This document shows positions 1 through 9,961 of a stretch of DNA of 64,000 bases, piece after piece. Location of the stretch: positions 2,046,001 through 2,110,000 of the forward strand of contig NW_008481810.1 of NCBI RefSeq assembly GCF_000365145.1, in the 5' to 3' direction. The translations under genes were made by a program, and so were the position numbers. The DNA is from Cyphellophora europaea CBS 101466 (lineage: Eukaryota; Ascomycota; Eurotiomycetes; Chaetothyriales; Cyphellophoraceae). How positions within the stretch are numbered: position 1 is the stretch's first letter; each line of letters starts with the position of its first letter. A model generated the notes under the pieces. The model was not told the DNA's origin. It worked only from the letters and a program-made list of their open reading frames with translations, and did not search any database.

Positions 1-1641
1 ATCAAGTACCCCAAGACCGCGTTTCAGTACATCAAGAATCTCAACGTGCAGCGCGGTTTGCAATTGGTAGTTGTAGCTGCTATCTCGTCGACTATCTCCC
101 AAGCTAACCTCGCTCCCGTCTACGGATCAATACCATCAGCTGTCTACCACAGGTATGGGTCAATCGCAAGCATCTTCCTGGCATTTGCTGTAAGACGTCG
201 CCTTCCAGCTTGGGTACAACGAATGGTCCCGACATGGGCGTTCTGGATACCGACGATCCAATTCGGTTTGACTGGTTTCAGTGCGCAGCTCGGCAGTCCA
301 CTGGGTCCCCTGATAACGGAGATCTTGACGTACTATCCTTTGCTTGTGCTATCATTCTACGTGGCATTGGATCTTTTTCACGAACTGCAAGACCCTGAAG
401 GAAGCCCATCACCACTAGCAGATGCCACACCCGCTTGTGTGCTGTTCGCGATCTTCTCCTTCGTCCAAAGGAGCTCTCGGGACTGGTTTGTTCGATGGGT
501 CGGAACCAATATCCTCTTCACCCGGATAGGCCTGCAAATTGGCGCCGGGCTGCTCTATTGCATGATCCTCCCGCACAGCATGTTCTGGCCAGCATTTCCG
601 TCGGTTGTGTTCACATTCCTAGGCAACTCTCACACACCTCTTCTTCGCACAACGGATGTCTTGAACAACACGCTCTCTCTCTACGATTATACGCTCGTTG
701 AGCGACGGGAGTCTTTGTCTGGGTATATTTCAGTGTTGGATTCGAATAAAGACGGTTTTCGCGTCATGCGATGTGACCACTCGCTGCTCGGAGGAGAATG
801 GCTCAATCCTCCTCCGCCGAAGAAGGGTGATCCTCCTCGACTCGTGGCCGAGCCCATCTATGCCGTGTTCACCATGCTGGAGTCGATCCGCCTTGTTGAC
901 CCACCCCCATCGACGCCCATGGGAGAACAGAGAGCTCTCAACATTGGCCTAGGTATCGGCACCGCCCCATCAGCACTAATTCATCACGGAATCAAGACCA
1001 CCATCCTTGAGCTCGATCCCGTCGTCCACGAATTTGCCGTCAAATACTTCAATTTGCCGCATAACCATTCCTACGCCCATGGCGATGCAGCAGCGTGGGT
1101 ATATCGGCGGAAGGAGCAGCGAGCACGACAGTTTGACTACATCATCCACGATGTTTTCACGGGTGGCGCGGAGCCGGTGCCTCTATTCACATCAGATTTT
1201 CTGTCCGGTCTGCATATGCTGCTTGCAGACGATGGGGTCATCGCCATCAACTATGCTGGAGATCTCAGAACACCCAGTGCATCGCTGATCTATCGTACAA
1301 TAACATCAGTTTTCGGAGCATGTCGTATCTTTCGCGAAGAGCCGGCACCGAATAAGGAGAGCGATGGTGACTTTACGAACATGGTCTTCTTTTGTCGGAA
1401 GCCTTCTACGCAGCCCGTCAAATTTCGGAATCCGGTTAATGCTGATTTCTTGGGCTCCGGTCTACGCAAAGCGTACATGTTTCCGCAGCATGAGATTGAC
1501 GCGGAAGAATTCGTTCGCGAGGGCGAGGTGCTGACTGCGAAGAATGCAGCGAAGTTGGAAAAGTACCAGACCAGAAGTGCCATAGGCCATTGGAAAGTCA
1601 TGCGCACTGTTCTGCCGGATGGAGTGTGGGAGAATTGGTGA
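1..1641 (+). CDS. Membrane protein with spermidine-synthase-like domain, 5' truncated
   Basis: The frame is open from base 1 and ends with TGA at 1639-1641, so the gene begins left of the window; the first in-frame GTG at 46 is not a credible start. The N-terminal half has several hydrophobic segments, for example around bases 60-180, 310-380 and 500-640, and looks like a multi-pass membrane region. The C-terminal half carries a Rossmann-type core: a glycine-rich loop (LGIGTAP, about base 950), an acidic strand end (ILELDP, about 1005-1020) and a strand followed by HDVFTGG (about 1140-1170). This matches fungal proteins annotated as spermine/spermidine synthase family. The second acidic motif expected in a true aminopropyltransferase (a D-x-x-D-P-type segment) is not evident, so polyamine synthesis is doubtful and the fold may serve another S-adenosylmethionine-type ligand. 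Family placement is fairly sure; function is not. Confidence 0.75.
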   Translation: MKYPKTAFQYIKNLNVQRGLQLVVVAAISSTISQANLAPVYGSIPSAVYHRYGSIASIFLAFAVRRRLPAWVQRMVPTWAFWIPTIQFGLTGFSAQLGSPLGPLITEILTYYPLLVLSFYVALDLFHELQDPEGSPSPLADATPACVLFAIFSFVQRSSRDWFVRWVGTNILFTRIGLQIGAGLLYCMILPHSMFWPAFPSVVFTFLGNSHTPLLRTTDVLNNTLSLYDYTLVERRESLSGYISVLDSNKDGFRVMRCDHSLLGGEWLNPPPPKKGDPPRLVAEPIYAVFTMLESIRLVDPPPSTPMGEQRALNIGLGIGTAPSALIHHGIKTTILELDPVVHEFAVKYFNLPHNHSYAHGDAAAWVYRRKEQRARQFDYIIHDVFTGGAEPVPLFTSDFLSGLHMLLADDGVIAINYAGDLRTPSASLIYRTITSVFGACRIFREEPAPNKESDGDFTNMVFFCRKPSTQPVKFRNPVNADFLGSGLRKAYMFPQHEIDAEEFVREGEVLTAKNAAKLEKYQTRSAIGHWKVMRTVLPDGVWENW

Positions 1642-2086
1642 ATGGTCCATACATCACCCATTCTGAGCGATACAATAACGTGTAGAACAAAAGCATTTCT
1701 ATGCCTCGATGGACACTAGTCAACAGGTGCTCACACCTCCCAAATCCCCTCAAGAGCTTCCTGTGCTCCAGACTTGGATGAGGAATACCGACATATGCTA
1801 AAGTGCAAGTTACATTTCAGTTGTGCTAGTTGTTCAGGCCTAGTTTCCTCTTCATTGGCCAATCATAAACCGAGACTCTCGGACCACGCATGCCAAGGAT
1901 TGCCTGGCGAGGCGTCGTTTGCTCACCTCCTGCTTCCTTTCTATTATTCGCATCAGTCATATTCCCTGTCATAGACAAATTGGCTGTAGTCCAACACGAT
2001 CGTTTGACGCCAAAGCCAAGCCGTCAATGAACCACCAGTGCCCAAACCATAATTCCCTAGACCTCGGGACAGACTGACCCTTCAAA
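1642..2086. other. Intergenic spacer
   Basis: This 445 bp spacer lies between the membrane protein and the Hsm3-like gene. It holds the 3' end of one gene and the promoter and leader of the next. Short open frames on both strands show no motif or codon pattern that supports a gene. Confidence 0.6.
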
Positions 2087-3103
2087 ATGGATGTCCCGTC
2101 GGAGGACAAGGATGCATTGTTCACCGAGGTTTTCCAGCACTTGGGTGAACTCCAGCAACAATCGACCACTCCACTCAACGAAGAGCTCTTCCGACGCGCG
2201 GAACGAGCTCTCGATGTCAGTACACCACGCGACCTGCTTTGGCGACTGCTCCAAATAGGCGAAGGTCTGCTTCAAGCAATGCTGGAAGATCCCCGACCCC
2301 TAACGCGCCTACTCGAGAGAGTGGTTCTCCTGATTCCGTTCGACGAGCTGAAGTCGGTCATATCCTCCGAAAAGCTCGAGGAGGGGCTCAAGTCGGCCTC
2401 TGTATCAATTCAACTTCTATGTCTGGCCTACCTCGCCAAAGCTTCCGACACCCCCAGTGGCGCTTCTTTCGTTGCAGCAAGCTCCAACCTTGTACAGCGT
2501 CTCGTCACAGTCTGGCTGTCGGTGGAAAGCACAGAAGTCTCGGAGCGAGCTTTAGAGTGTCTCGTCTCATTGCTGGCAGTTGATAACCCGGACACTACGA
2601 CCGTACTTGCTGCTGAGAACCGTATCGGTGAAGCCCAAGGGCAAGGCCTGATGTGGAGACGTCTCTTCCACGACGTCCAGGTCTACAAGCTCTTCTTTCT
2701 CTGGACTTCCTTGAGCAAGTCGAACCACGACCTCAAATCCAAGAAAGGTCAACAGCAGGTCACCATCTCCCAGGCAAGATTATTTGACTTTGTAGCTCGG
2801 ACGTTCGTGCTTGACTGGACCGCCATCACCACATCCACTCTTCCCGAGGTTGAGGCCGACTTCGTGAAAAGCGAGACGCCAAGTCAACCGTATGGAGGCT
2901 TGTTGAGGTATGCCGCGTCGAACATGATCGACTCAAACGACTTTCTCATGGATGTGCTACGCCAAGACTTCTTCACGAAGCTGTTGAATGTGGTCCAAGA
3001 AGAAAATACCAGGCTCGTGCCGCCGAGACTGCTTGAGGCCATCCAAGAAGAGGCTGGAGTCGATCCGTCAAGCGACCAGGGCGGCGCAGGCGTTCGCCTC
3101 TAG
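2087..3103 (+). CDS. Hsm3/PSMD5-like proteasome assembly chaperone
   Basis: A single open frame encodes 338 residues from an ATG in good context (CAAAATGG). The protein is almost entirely leucine-rich helix pairs with conserved-looking blocks such as IQLLCLAYLAK, ERALECLVSLL and MWRRLFHDVQVYKLFF. This resembles fungal proteins annotated as Hsm3 N-terminal-domain proteins, the counterpart of mammalian PSMD5/S5b, a HEAT-repeat-like chaperone that helps assemble the 19S base of the proteasome. Yeast Hsm3 is about 480 residues, so this copy is short at the C-terminus. I see no splice signal at the end that would obviously extend it; the closing segment (SSDQGGAGVRL) looks like a disordered tail. 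The older name, mismatch repair protein, reflects a yeast mutator phenotype, not an enzymatic role. The assignment rests on pattern recognition and is moderate. Confidence 0.6.
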   Translation: MDVPSEDKDALFTEVFQHLGELQQQSTTPLNEELFRRAERALDVSTPRDLLWRLLQIGEGLLQAMLEDPRPLTRLLERVVLLIPFDELKSVISSEKLEEGLKSASVSIQLLCLAYLAKASDTPSGASFVAASSNLVQRLVTVWLSVESTEVSERALECLVSLLAVDNPDTTTVLAAENRIGEAQGQGLMWRRLFHDVQVYKLFFLWTSLSKSNHDLKSKKGQQQVTISQARLFDFVARTFVLDWTAITTSTLPEVEADFVKSETPSQPYGGLLRYAASNMIDSNDFLMDVLRQDFFTKLLNVVQEENTRLVPPRLLEAIQEEAGVDPSSDQGGAGVRL

Positions 3104-3960
3104 TCCACCATCGAGACTACGCCTATAACACACACCTAGGCGGAGGCTGACCAGCCCACAAGTTTCAGAAAGCGGTACAGGAAGGTCACATGCTGCAGAA
3201 GATTAAATACACTAACAGCGAGATGAGAGGCAAGGTCTCATAGTAGCACCAGCCTTCCAGGTACCGATAGCTGCCCCATTCTCTGGCTGGCCAATAGTCT
3301 TTATCTTCTCTCTACTGCCACCCTTCTCCCTCTTAACACCAGTTTGACCGGTTCTGAGCTATTCCCAACTAAGTTGGAGCCACTTGCTGTGAGACTATTT
3401 ACTGGCTTGTATCAAATAAAACTGAGCTTTGAAGCACGCAACAATGGTGCCTGACAACACAGTGTGAAGGTCTCAAGTACAAACATGTGCCCTTTTTCTC
3501 CACCGGAACCCTCTCTCTGTTCGGTCTGCCACCACCACCTCCTTTACACAATTTCCGAAAGCCCCGAGGCCGATTCTCGCTGCTCTACAGATTCGAGCTC
3601 AACTCCCGCAGTTCGACATCGAGGTCCATCTACGAGGCCTGCTTGCGTTGATCAACCAGGGGGGGGGTTAGACGTCAGAGTCGGATGAGTGTTGTGCTCG
3701 GAGGGCCTGATGGGATTTCCAGAGGCTAGAGATGAACTGGTTGGGATGCTAAGGCGCTGAAAATTCACGGGACGCGAGTTGGAGGAGGTATGGGAAGATG
3801 ATTGAAGCTACTTGTGGTAGACAATGCAGAGGACTATCATCGACGATGATCAAATGCTTATGCGACTGCAGGATAGAAAAGTCCCACTTGGCTAATCGCT
3901 ATCGTACTTCTGCTACATTATTTCGATTGAGCCTTCATCGCAGTCCAACGCCTGGGACCC
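3104..3960. other. Intergenic spacer between convergent genes
   Basis: This 857 bp spacer separates the ends of two converging genes, so it should hold both 3' untranslated regions. It contains a run of nine G at 3659-3667. An open frame at 3464-3688 has no recognisable motif and was not called. Confidence 0.6.
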
Positions 3961-6437
3961 TTACTCAAGATCGCCTTCAGCGAAAGCTGACACGTGGTGA
4001 GGCAGGGTTTCGTCGTAGTCCTCATCGTGCCGCGAGCGCTTATGCGCAGAGACTGTCAAGCTCATCCTGTTTTCTTTCTCATCGTCTAGATCGAAAACGG
4101 AGTCTCGTCGTCTCTTTGAAGGTGTCGCAAGCAGTGCTGGTAATTGTCTGTCTTCTGCCGGACTAGAACGCCTTCTAAGCTTGGGAACACGAGCATGAGA
4201 ACCGACTGTTTCGGTCGTAGGCGAAGGTGAATGGGATCTTGGACTTGAAGTCTCAATCGCACTCCTTGAGAACCTGTTGGGTTTGGCAAGGCGCAAAGGC
4301 ACTGTCACTCTGGATAGTTTGCTAGTCAGCCTATTGGCCGGAGGCGGGAGTTGTTGTGCCGTCGAAGTGCAGTGTAAGGGCTGCGGGTCTGCAGACGGGA
4401 ACGACGACCGCCGCTTCAACTTCGCCTCTGACAGGGGATCCGCGCCGCTCTTCTCAGTGATCGTTCTGATTGGGAAGGGCCAGTTTGCTTCAATTGCAGC
4501 CTTGGTTTCCGGCGCGATGTAAGAGGCAGAAGGACGCCTTCTCGGCCAGATCGACGTGTGCATCTGCCGTGGAAAAGGCTTGTAGTGTGATTCCACGATC
4601 TGCCCAGGCCTTGGGCCCTGGTTGCGTGGTTTCCTTGGGGCTAAAACACCCTCTGTGCGAGCCACCTTCCGGGCATCGTAAGCCCCAGAGAACTCGAAAA
4701 GGTCCGCTCGAGTTGGCCGGGGCCGCCAATGCCTGATCGCCCGCTGGTAGAGCTCTTCAAAATTTGTCTTATGAAGATCATTCGAGAACCATCCGTGCTC
4801 AAGAGCTTGTGTTGCAGTCATCCGATCATCATCTGTCAGCACGAGCAGCCTTTCGACAAAGTCCTTCGGTCGAGGACGGACGTTCTGCCATATGGTAGAC
4901 TGTCGAAGGAAGTGCAGACTACACTTCTTGGCGAGGGCCGGCGAGTGTTGCCTGGTCTCGGGGTCGGTGAATGCTGAAGCTCCAGTCAGCAGTATGGCGG
5001 CAACACATCCCAAAGACCAAAGATCAACAGCCTTTGTGTAGCCCGATTTGGTCGAGCCGTTGGCAGTCACCTCACTACATTCGTTAGCAAGATGAAATGG
5101 CCTTCATTGATTCGGACCTATGCATCAGGAGAGGCGACGGTGATGTTGGGCCGCGGCCGTGTTGACGGGATGTGGTCGAGTCACTTACGGGGCAGCATAT
5201 TCATCAGTTCCAGCCATGGACAGCATGCGATGTCGCGGACCGTCTAACCGTCTGGCCGCTCCAAAGTCGGTCAAGAGCACCCGACAGCCAGTTGAAAGAC
5301 TCGTCATGAGAATGTTATCTGGCTTGAGGTCTCTGTGGACGATGTTCTTCTCGTGTAAGAAGCAGAGCGCAACGACAATTTGACGGATAATCACGGCTGC
5401 TTCCACCTCTGACAGCTTGCTGTTCTTCGACTCGAGATATGAAAACAAGTCGCCGCCCGTAACGAGATCTTCGAACATGTAGATCGTGTTGTCTGTGACG
5501 AAGACCTTCTCCAGGCCGATGATGTTGGGATGTCGTATAGATGCAAGGATATCTGCTTCACGATAATAGATCTTGAGCTTTTCCTCAAGCTTATTTTCTC
5601 TCTTTTGCTGATCGGCCCATTTCTTGACTTTCCGTAGCTGGTCGCTACAATCCACCTCGTTTGCGGGAAGTGGTTCTTCTTTGCGACCGAAGCGACTGGC
5701 CGGTCGTAGACGCCGCAGGTCCACGACCTTGCACGCCAGCTGAGTACGAGTGGCCTGCTCTATTGCCATGAACACTTTTCCGAAAGCACCAGAGCCGAGA
5801 AGTCTATCGGTGACGATATAAGAGTCGCGAAACTTCTGTAGGGATGAGAATCATCTGACAAAAGTGTGAGCTACGGACTTACTTGCATCTCGTTCTCCTG
5901 AATTAGATCAAATTGTGAGACATCGTTCGCTTCACCGCTGTTCTTGAAGAGAAAAGAGACATGGGCAGAGAGCTTGAGCACGTCGCCTGGGCTGAGAAGG
6001 AAGCCGCCATTGCCGCGTCCTATGAAGGAGCCATTCCAAAACGTGCCGTGTCGAGATAAGTCTTCAGCATAAACGAGCGTATCAATCTCGGTTGCATCGC
6101 TATCATCGTAGACGATGCTGTAGACTCGCAGATGCTTTGCCGATACGTAAGGGTCGTCGATGAAGACCTGACTACACAACAATTAGTCTAATGAAATGTT
6201 AGGAACGAGGTATTCTATACCATTTTGAGCGATCTCGACCGATCAGAAGCTCTTTGCCAGGTAGAATCTGCTTGACTATCAAGGATAGTATCAGACCTCG
6301 TAAGGAGTAGTTGCTTGGTTACCTGACACAAGCCGGCCATCAGCACCGATCTCCTCTAGAACGCCGACAACGCGACATTGCGACGGCAAACTGCGAGAAC
6401 GAGAAGACGTTCGGCCAGTGGCCGATGACGATGGCAT
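3961..6437 (-). CDS. FHA-domain Ser/Thr protein kinase (Mek1/Chk2/Rad53 group), 5 exons
   Basis: Reading down the minus strand the exons are 6437-6323, 6275-6221, 6171-5883, 5835-5189 and 5074-3961; all four introns have GT-AG ends and the phases join exactly, giving 739 residues. Residues about 40-140 form an FHA phosphothreonine-binding domain (LIGRDRSKCQVF, then SAKHLRVY and RHGTFWNG). The kinase domain follows: glycine loop LGSGAFGKV near 166-174, catalytic Lys 189, Glu 246, HRDLKPDN at 320-327, DFG at 343-345 and GTDEYAAPE at 362-370, so all catalytic residues are present. An insert of roughly 50 residues lies between the Lys strand and helix C. The last 250 or so residues are Ser/Pro/Arg-rich and probably disordered. 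Single N-terminal FHA plus kinase is the layout of Chk2, Cds1, Dun1 and Mek1, which act in DNA-damage or meiotic recombination checkpoints in the nucleus. I favour Mek1-like but cannot separate the subfamilies without a tree. Confidence 0.88.
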
Positions 6438-6826
6438 GTTAGTAATCTTGAATCATGGCTCACGTTCATTAATTAGTGAATGATGGGCATCGAGACATAG
6501 CACGGCGACAAATCACCAAAATCGGAGCGAGTCGGCCAGATCATCGAGTCACTCGTACCTCACCTTTGTCAACATCATGTGACTCTAGCCTTCCTGCTTT
6601 ACAGGTAGACGTGGGTGAGAGGAAGGTGAGGGTGAAGTGAAGGAGCATAGCTGTGCCAAGTTATCAATGGCTGCTTTAGGGCTCGCCAGATTTCACGCTT
6701 GCCTACTTCGGGACAAGCGTAACATACGTCTGCCAAGGCTGGCCGCACAGTACAAAACTTCCGCCCCGCAGCTTCATCTTCGACCTCTTCCACCACTTTC
6801 ATCGACACTCGTCCCTCAACGTAAAG
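6438..6826. promoter_or_regulatory. Divergent promoter, FHA kinase / eL41
   Basis: The two start codons are 389 bp apart and point away from each other, so this spacer must hold both promoters and both leaders. A pyrimidine-rich stretch (about 6780-6820) directly precedes the eL41 start, as is common for highly expressed fungal ribosomal protein genes. A TTAGGGCT element lies at 6676-6683. Confidence 0.65.
6676..6683 (-). promoter_or_regulatory. ARCCCTAA-type element upstream of eL41
   Basis: TTAGGGCT on the plus strand reads AGCCCTAA on the minus strand, which fits the ARCCCTAA motif known for the fungal factor Tbf1 at ribosomal protein and snoRNA promoters. It is about 145 bp before the eL41 start. 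The match is seen directly; binding is inferred. The same octamer also occurs at 13007-13014 in the phosphatase/aldolase spacer, so it is not unique. Confidence 0.4.
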
Positions 6827-6953
6827 ATGAGAGCCAAGTGGAGAAAGAAGCGCGTTCGACGCCTCAAGCGTAAGAGAAGAAAGGTTCGCGGTATGTGCTC
6901 CTTTTTCCTTTGCATCCAACCCGTTCTAACGACTTTCAGCCCGCAGCAAGTAA
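6827..6953 (+). CDS. rpl41: 60S ribosomal protein eL41 (25 residues, 2 exons)
   Basis: Exon 1 is 6827-6890 and exon 2 is 6940-6953, separated by a 49-nt intron with GTATGT donor, a TTCTAAC branch site and a TTTCAG acceptor. Splicing gives a 25-residue peptide that starts MRAKWRKKRVRRLKRKRRK and ends in VRARSK, the near-invariant sequence and length of eL41, the smallest and most basic eukaryotic ribosomal protein, part of the 60S subunit at the subunit interface. Only four complete codons and the stop lie in exon 2. Unspliced reading runs on into nonsense for 68 residues, so a plain ORF scan gets this gene wrong. Because the sequence is so conserved, the identification is nearly certain. Confidence 0.97.
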
Positions 6954-7909
6954 ACGATTCGACTTCTTCATCTCACCGGCGCTCTCGACCAATGTCAACA
7001 CCTCGAGATCAATCCCAGACACGACTCAAGTGAGCGAAACGACATCGAAACTTCGAAGTTGGGAAAGTCACGCGACACCATTCGTCTGGAAATGTTATGC
7101 TACGTTCGCAAACAATCATCGAGAATGGCCTCTGGACTGGACACATGTTTGTGTGTCACGTCCATGGGAGGAGCAAAGGTGGTCAACTACATATGAAGCT
7201 GTTGACGGGTTACTTACGAGGTCTCTGGCGGTTCCTAATGTACTCCACGCGACCCATTGGAGTTTCGACAATACCGCAACGTCAGAAGATACCTCCCCCA
7301 AACAAATCAATGAGAAAAGGCCTTTGACCACTCTTAGAGTACTCGTGATATGTCTCGATCCCTGCATGCTTCCCACGATCTGTAGACTCGATCATTCAGA
7401 GTATTTCAACACCCTCACTAACTTGTAGCTAAAGTTGCGTTACAGCTGCTCAGTACCTCGCTGCGTGTTAATTCCCCACGCTTAAGAGGTAGAGAGTGTT
7501 TCTTATTCTGCACGTGAACATCGTTGAGACCAAGGGTAATGCATGGTTTCTTCACTGGTTGTGAACTTGGTGCTAAAAACAGTAGCTTCAAGACATAGAG
7601 ATCCATCCATCCTAAGCTGCCTTCGCTTAGCCACCAGAGGACCTCACTATATTCAAGACAAGCACGAAGTCTCTACCTATTCCTCTCCTGCTGCAATATT
7701 GAAGCTCTGTGCGCTGATATGCCCTTGGCTATCACCGACTTGTGACCAGTGCTTCTGCCAGTGAGGCCCAGTGACGTGCGGGGCCCGCTTTCCTCATACC
7801 AAATTATTTTCATTTTTGGAGAACGTCCGACGACTTGCGCCAAAGCTATTCAATCAAACTGGAGTAGTCTTTTAAGCCGTCCTTAAGACCACGGAAAAGA
7901 TCGTGCGCA
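6954..7909. other. Intergenic spacer
   Basis: This 956 bp holds the eL41 3' region and the promoter of the A49 gene. Open frames on both strands (longest about 6895-7428 in the eL41 downstream frame) show no domain, repeat or plausible intron pattern. Confidence 0.55.
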
Positions 7910-9352
7910 ATGTCCGACAGGAAAAGAAAGGCTGGCTCTCAAGGCAACCCGCGGCCGAGCAAGAAGCCTCAGACTGGGACGATGGTCAAAGTCACGCACC
8001 ATAAGGGCCCCAACATTGCGAGGCCTACTATAGGTAAGTCTACTTTCGATAGTGTTCCTGGTCGATGTCTAACAGTACCAGCAAGCTGTCCAGGTAGCAG
8101 CTTGCCTTCAAACATCAAGTTCGAAACCTATGCCACGAGATCCGATCCACGGGTACTCCTCCATTCATCAGATCACGATACGATCGACTTCACCGCCGTT
8201 GAGACTCGGACTACCAGCTCGACGGAGTCTCACATGAAGCATTATGTCGCTGTATATGATCCGACTACAAGCCATCTCACGGTTATGGAGGCAAGAAAGG
8301 TAGCAGCCCGCGCACAAGTCAGGCAGTTCGAGAAACAGACGGACGACGACCATGAAGAAAATGCGGCCGCTCCAACACCCGGCTATGCTTCGCGGGCTGC
8401 TCTCACAGAAGCTTTCGGCACGAAGAAGTCCAAGAAGGCCGTTCAGTCAATAGCAGAGAACCGTCTCTTTGCTCTTGGTGGTAGCGATGCCGATCCGCTG
8501 TCACACGCAATCCATTCCACTGTTGCGATCGATGATGATGGCGATATCGATACCCAAGAGCCTGTGCGGTCCAACAAACCTCTGCCCACGGCAAACCTAA
8601 ACACCGAAGATATCAGAGAAGTCTACCCCGTATCCTCACTTGTATTCCCTTCCGGCTTGGTCACGCTAGAGTCGATGCCCATCGCCTACTGGCGCGACCG
8701 CGCAAGCAATAATAAGGCCATTAAGGGGCTTTCGAACTTTGTCGTCAACCGCATTGTGCCCCTCCTACACGTGCAAAAGACAACCGCACCATCGGAGACT
8801 CAGGCACATGCACGCATTACACAGCAGATCCAACTTTTGCGATACCTCGAATTGCTTCTCCAGATGCACGTGTACCTAGCCCGGCAGTCTCCGCGCAAGC
8901 GCTTCCCTCCCGCCCACCAGTGGCCCGAGGGCACCGTCCAGAGAGAGTTCGATATGTCGATTCTGAAAGGTGTGCTTGACCATTTCTTCCCCGAGCGGAC
9001 CGCAAACGCGAATGCCCTGACCCTCCTCCGAAGCACCATCCTCGCGATCAGTCTGCACATTCCCCCAGCTGGGCGTACACCGGACACCAATACGCTCGTG
9101 GCCGAGCCCACAGATATTGCAAGAGATCTTGCACTGGATCGCGAAGTCGTCACCAAACTGTATCGGGAAGTGGGCTGTCGCATTGCGCCGTTGAGTGACA
9201 CCGATATGAAGGTGTTCAACCTCGACAAGCTCAAAGGCAGAACAGATGGAGATGGAGAGCCCTTGAACTTCAAGAAGGTCAAGTTTGCGAAGCTCAAATT
9301 TCCGGTGGAGTTTCCGAAGGTGAGCCAGGGCAGGAGAGAGCGGCGGAGATAA
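7910..9352 (+). CDS. rpa49: RNA polymerase I subunit A49 (RPA49-like), 2 exons
   Basis: Exons are 7910-8033 and 8076-9352. The 42-nt intron (8034-8075) has a GTAAGT donor and ends CTAACAG; removing it joins ARPTI directly to VPASCPGSSLP, the proline-rich start of the conserved N-terminal half, giving 466 residues. Because 42 is a multiple of three and the intron has no stop, the frame is also open through it. Residues up to about 110 form the A49 dimerisation region that pairs with A34.5, and the C-terminal half (from IREVYPVSSLVFP onward) matches the tandem winged-helix part of A49, which binds DNA. The subunit acts in the nucleolus in rRNA gene transcription, aiding initiation and elongation. 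A basic, Lys-rich N-terminus (DRKRKAGS) may be a nuclear signal. Family call is strong. Confidence 0.88.
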   Translation: MSDRKRKAGSQGNPRPSKKPQTGTMVKVTHHKGPNIARPTIGKSTFDSVPGRCLTVPASCPGSSLPSNIKFETYATRSDPRVLLHSSDHDTIDFTAVETRTTSSTESHMKHYVAVYDPTTSHLTVMEARKVAARAQVRQFEKQTDDDHEENAAAPTPGYASRAALTEAFGTKKSKKAVQSIAENRLFALGGSDADPLSHAIHSTVAIDDDGDIDTQEPVRSNKPLPTANLNTEDIREVYPVSSLVFPSGLVTLESMPIAYWRDRASNNKAIKGLSNFVVNRIVPLLHVQKTTAPSETQAHARITQQIQLLRYLELLLQMHVYLARQSPRKRFPPAHQWPEGTVQREFDMSILKGVLDHFFPERTANANALTLLRSTILAISLHIPPAGRTPDTNTLVAEPTDIARDLALDREVVTKLYREVGCRIAPLSDTDMKVFNLDKLKGRTDGDGEPLNFKKVKFAKLKFPVEFPKVSQGRRERRR

Positions 9353-9961
9353 GGTGCGATCTTTGGCAGTACGAGGTTTTCGAACTGCATTGCAACGATG
9401 CTACGGGCTACGGATGCCACATATACAGTCTGTGTGGCAGACACGGTTTTCCCCTAATCGAGTTGGGTGGAAGGGGTTCTCACATGCTGCCAATGCTGCG
9501 CGAGACCAAGTCAGTCTGTGTGCTATCTTGCCAGTACCGGAAGGCTGCCGCAGTCAAGCCAGGACCGGTGATGACCAAGATATCCAAAATGACCCAGCGC
9601 AACCTGTGATGGCACAGCCAAGGCACACTGAAGATTATGAGGTAGCATGGACGGACGCGCGCGCAGTGATATTTGGAAAATACCCGCTGCTCAAAAGCAG
9701 TGAGCAAACGAAAGAGACCTGGCCACCACAGTCGCCAGCAGCCCATGGGCTTCGAGATTTGCTGGTTTGAGAAGGCCCTTTCTCATAAAGCTGTCTAATG
9801 TAATACTGTCACAGTCCGTCAGCGTCGTCCCACGGCCGCTGAAGAGGCCCCGCGTCCCGCGTCTATAATTCATACAATATTGGTCAGTCCGATCGACGTG
9901 TACCGTTTTCGCTCGCTGCAGCCGTACCCAATGCACCACGCACGAAACGTTCACCATACCT
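9353..9961. other. Intergenic spacer between convergent genes
   Basis: This 609 bp lies between the 3' ends of the A49 and Gna1 genes and should contain both 3' untranslated regions. I see no further gene or repeat. Confidence 0.6.
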
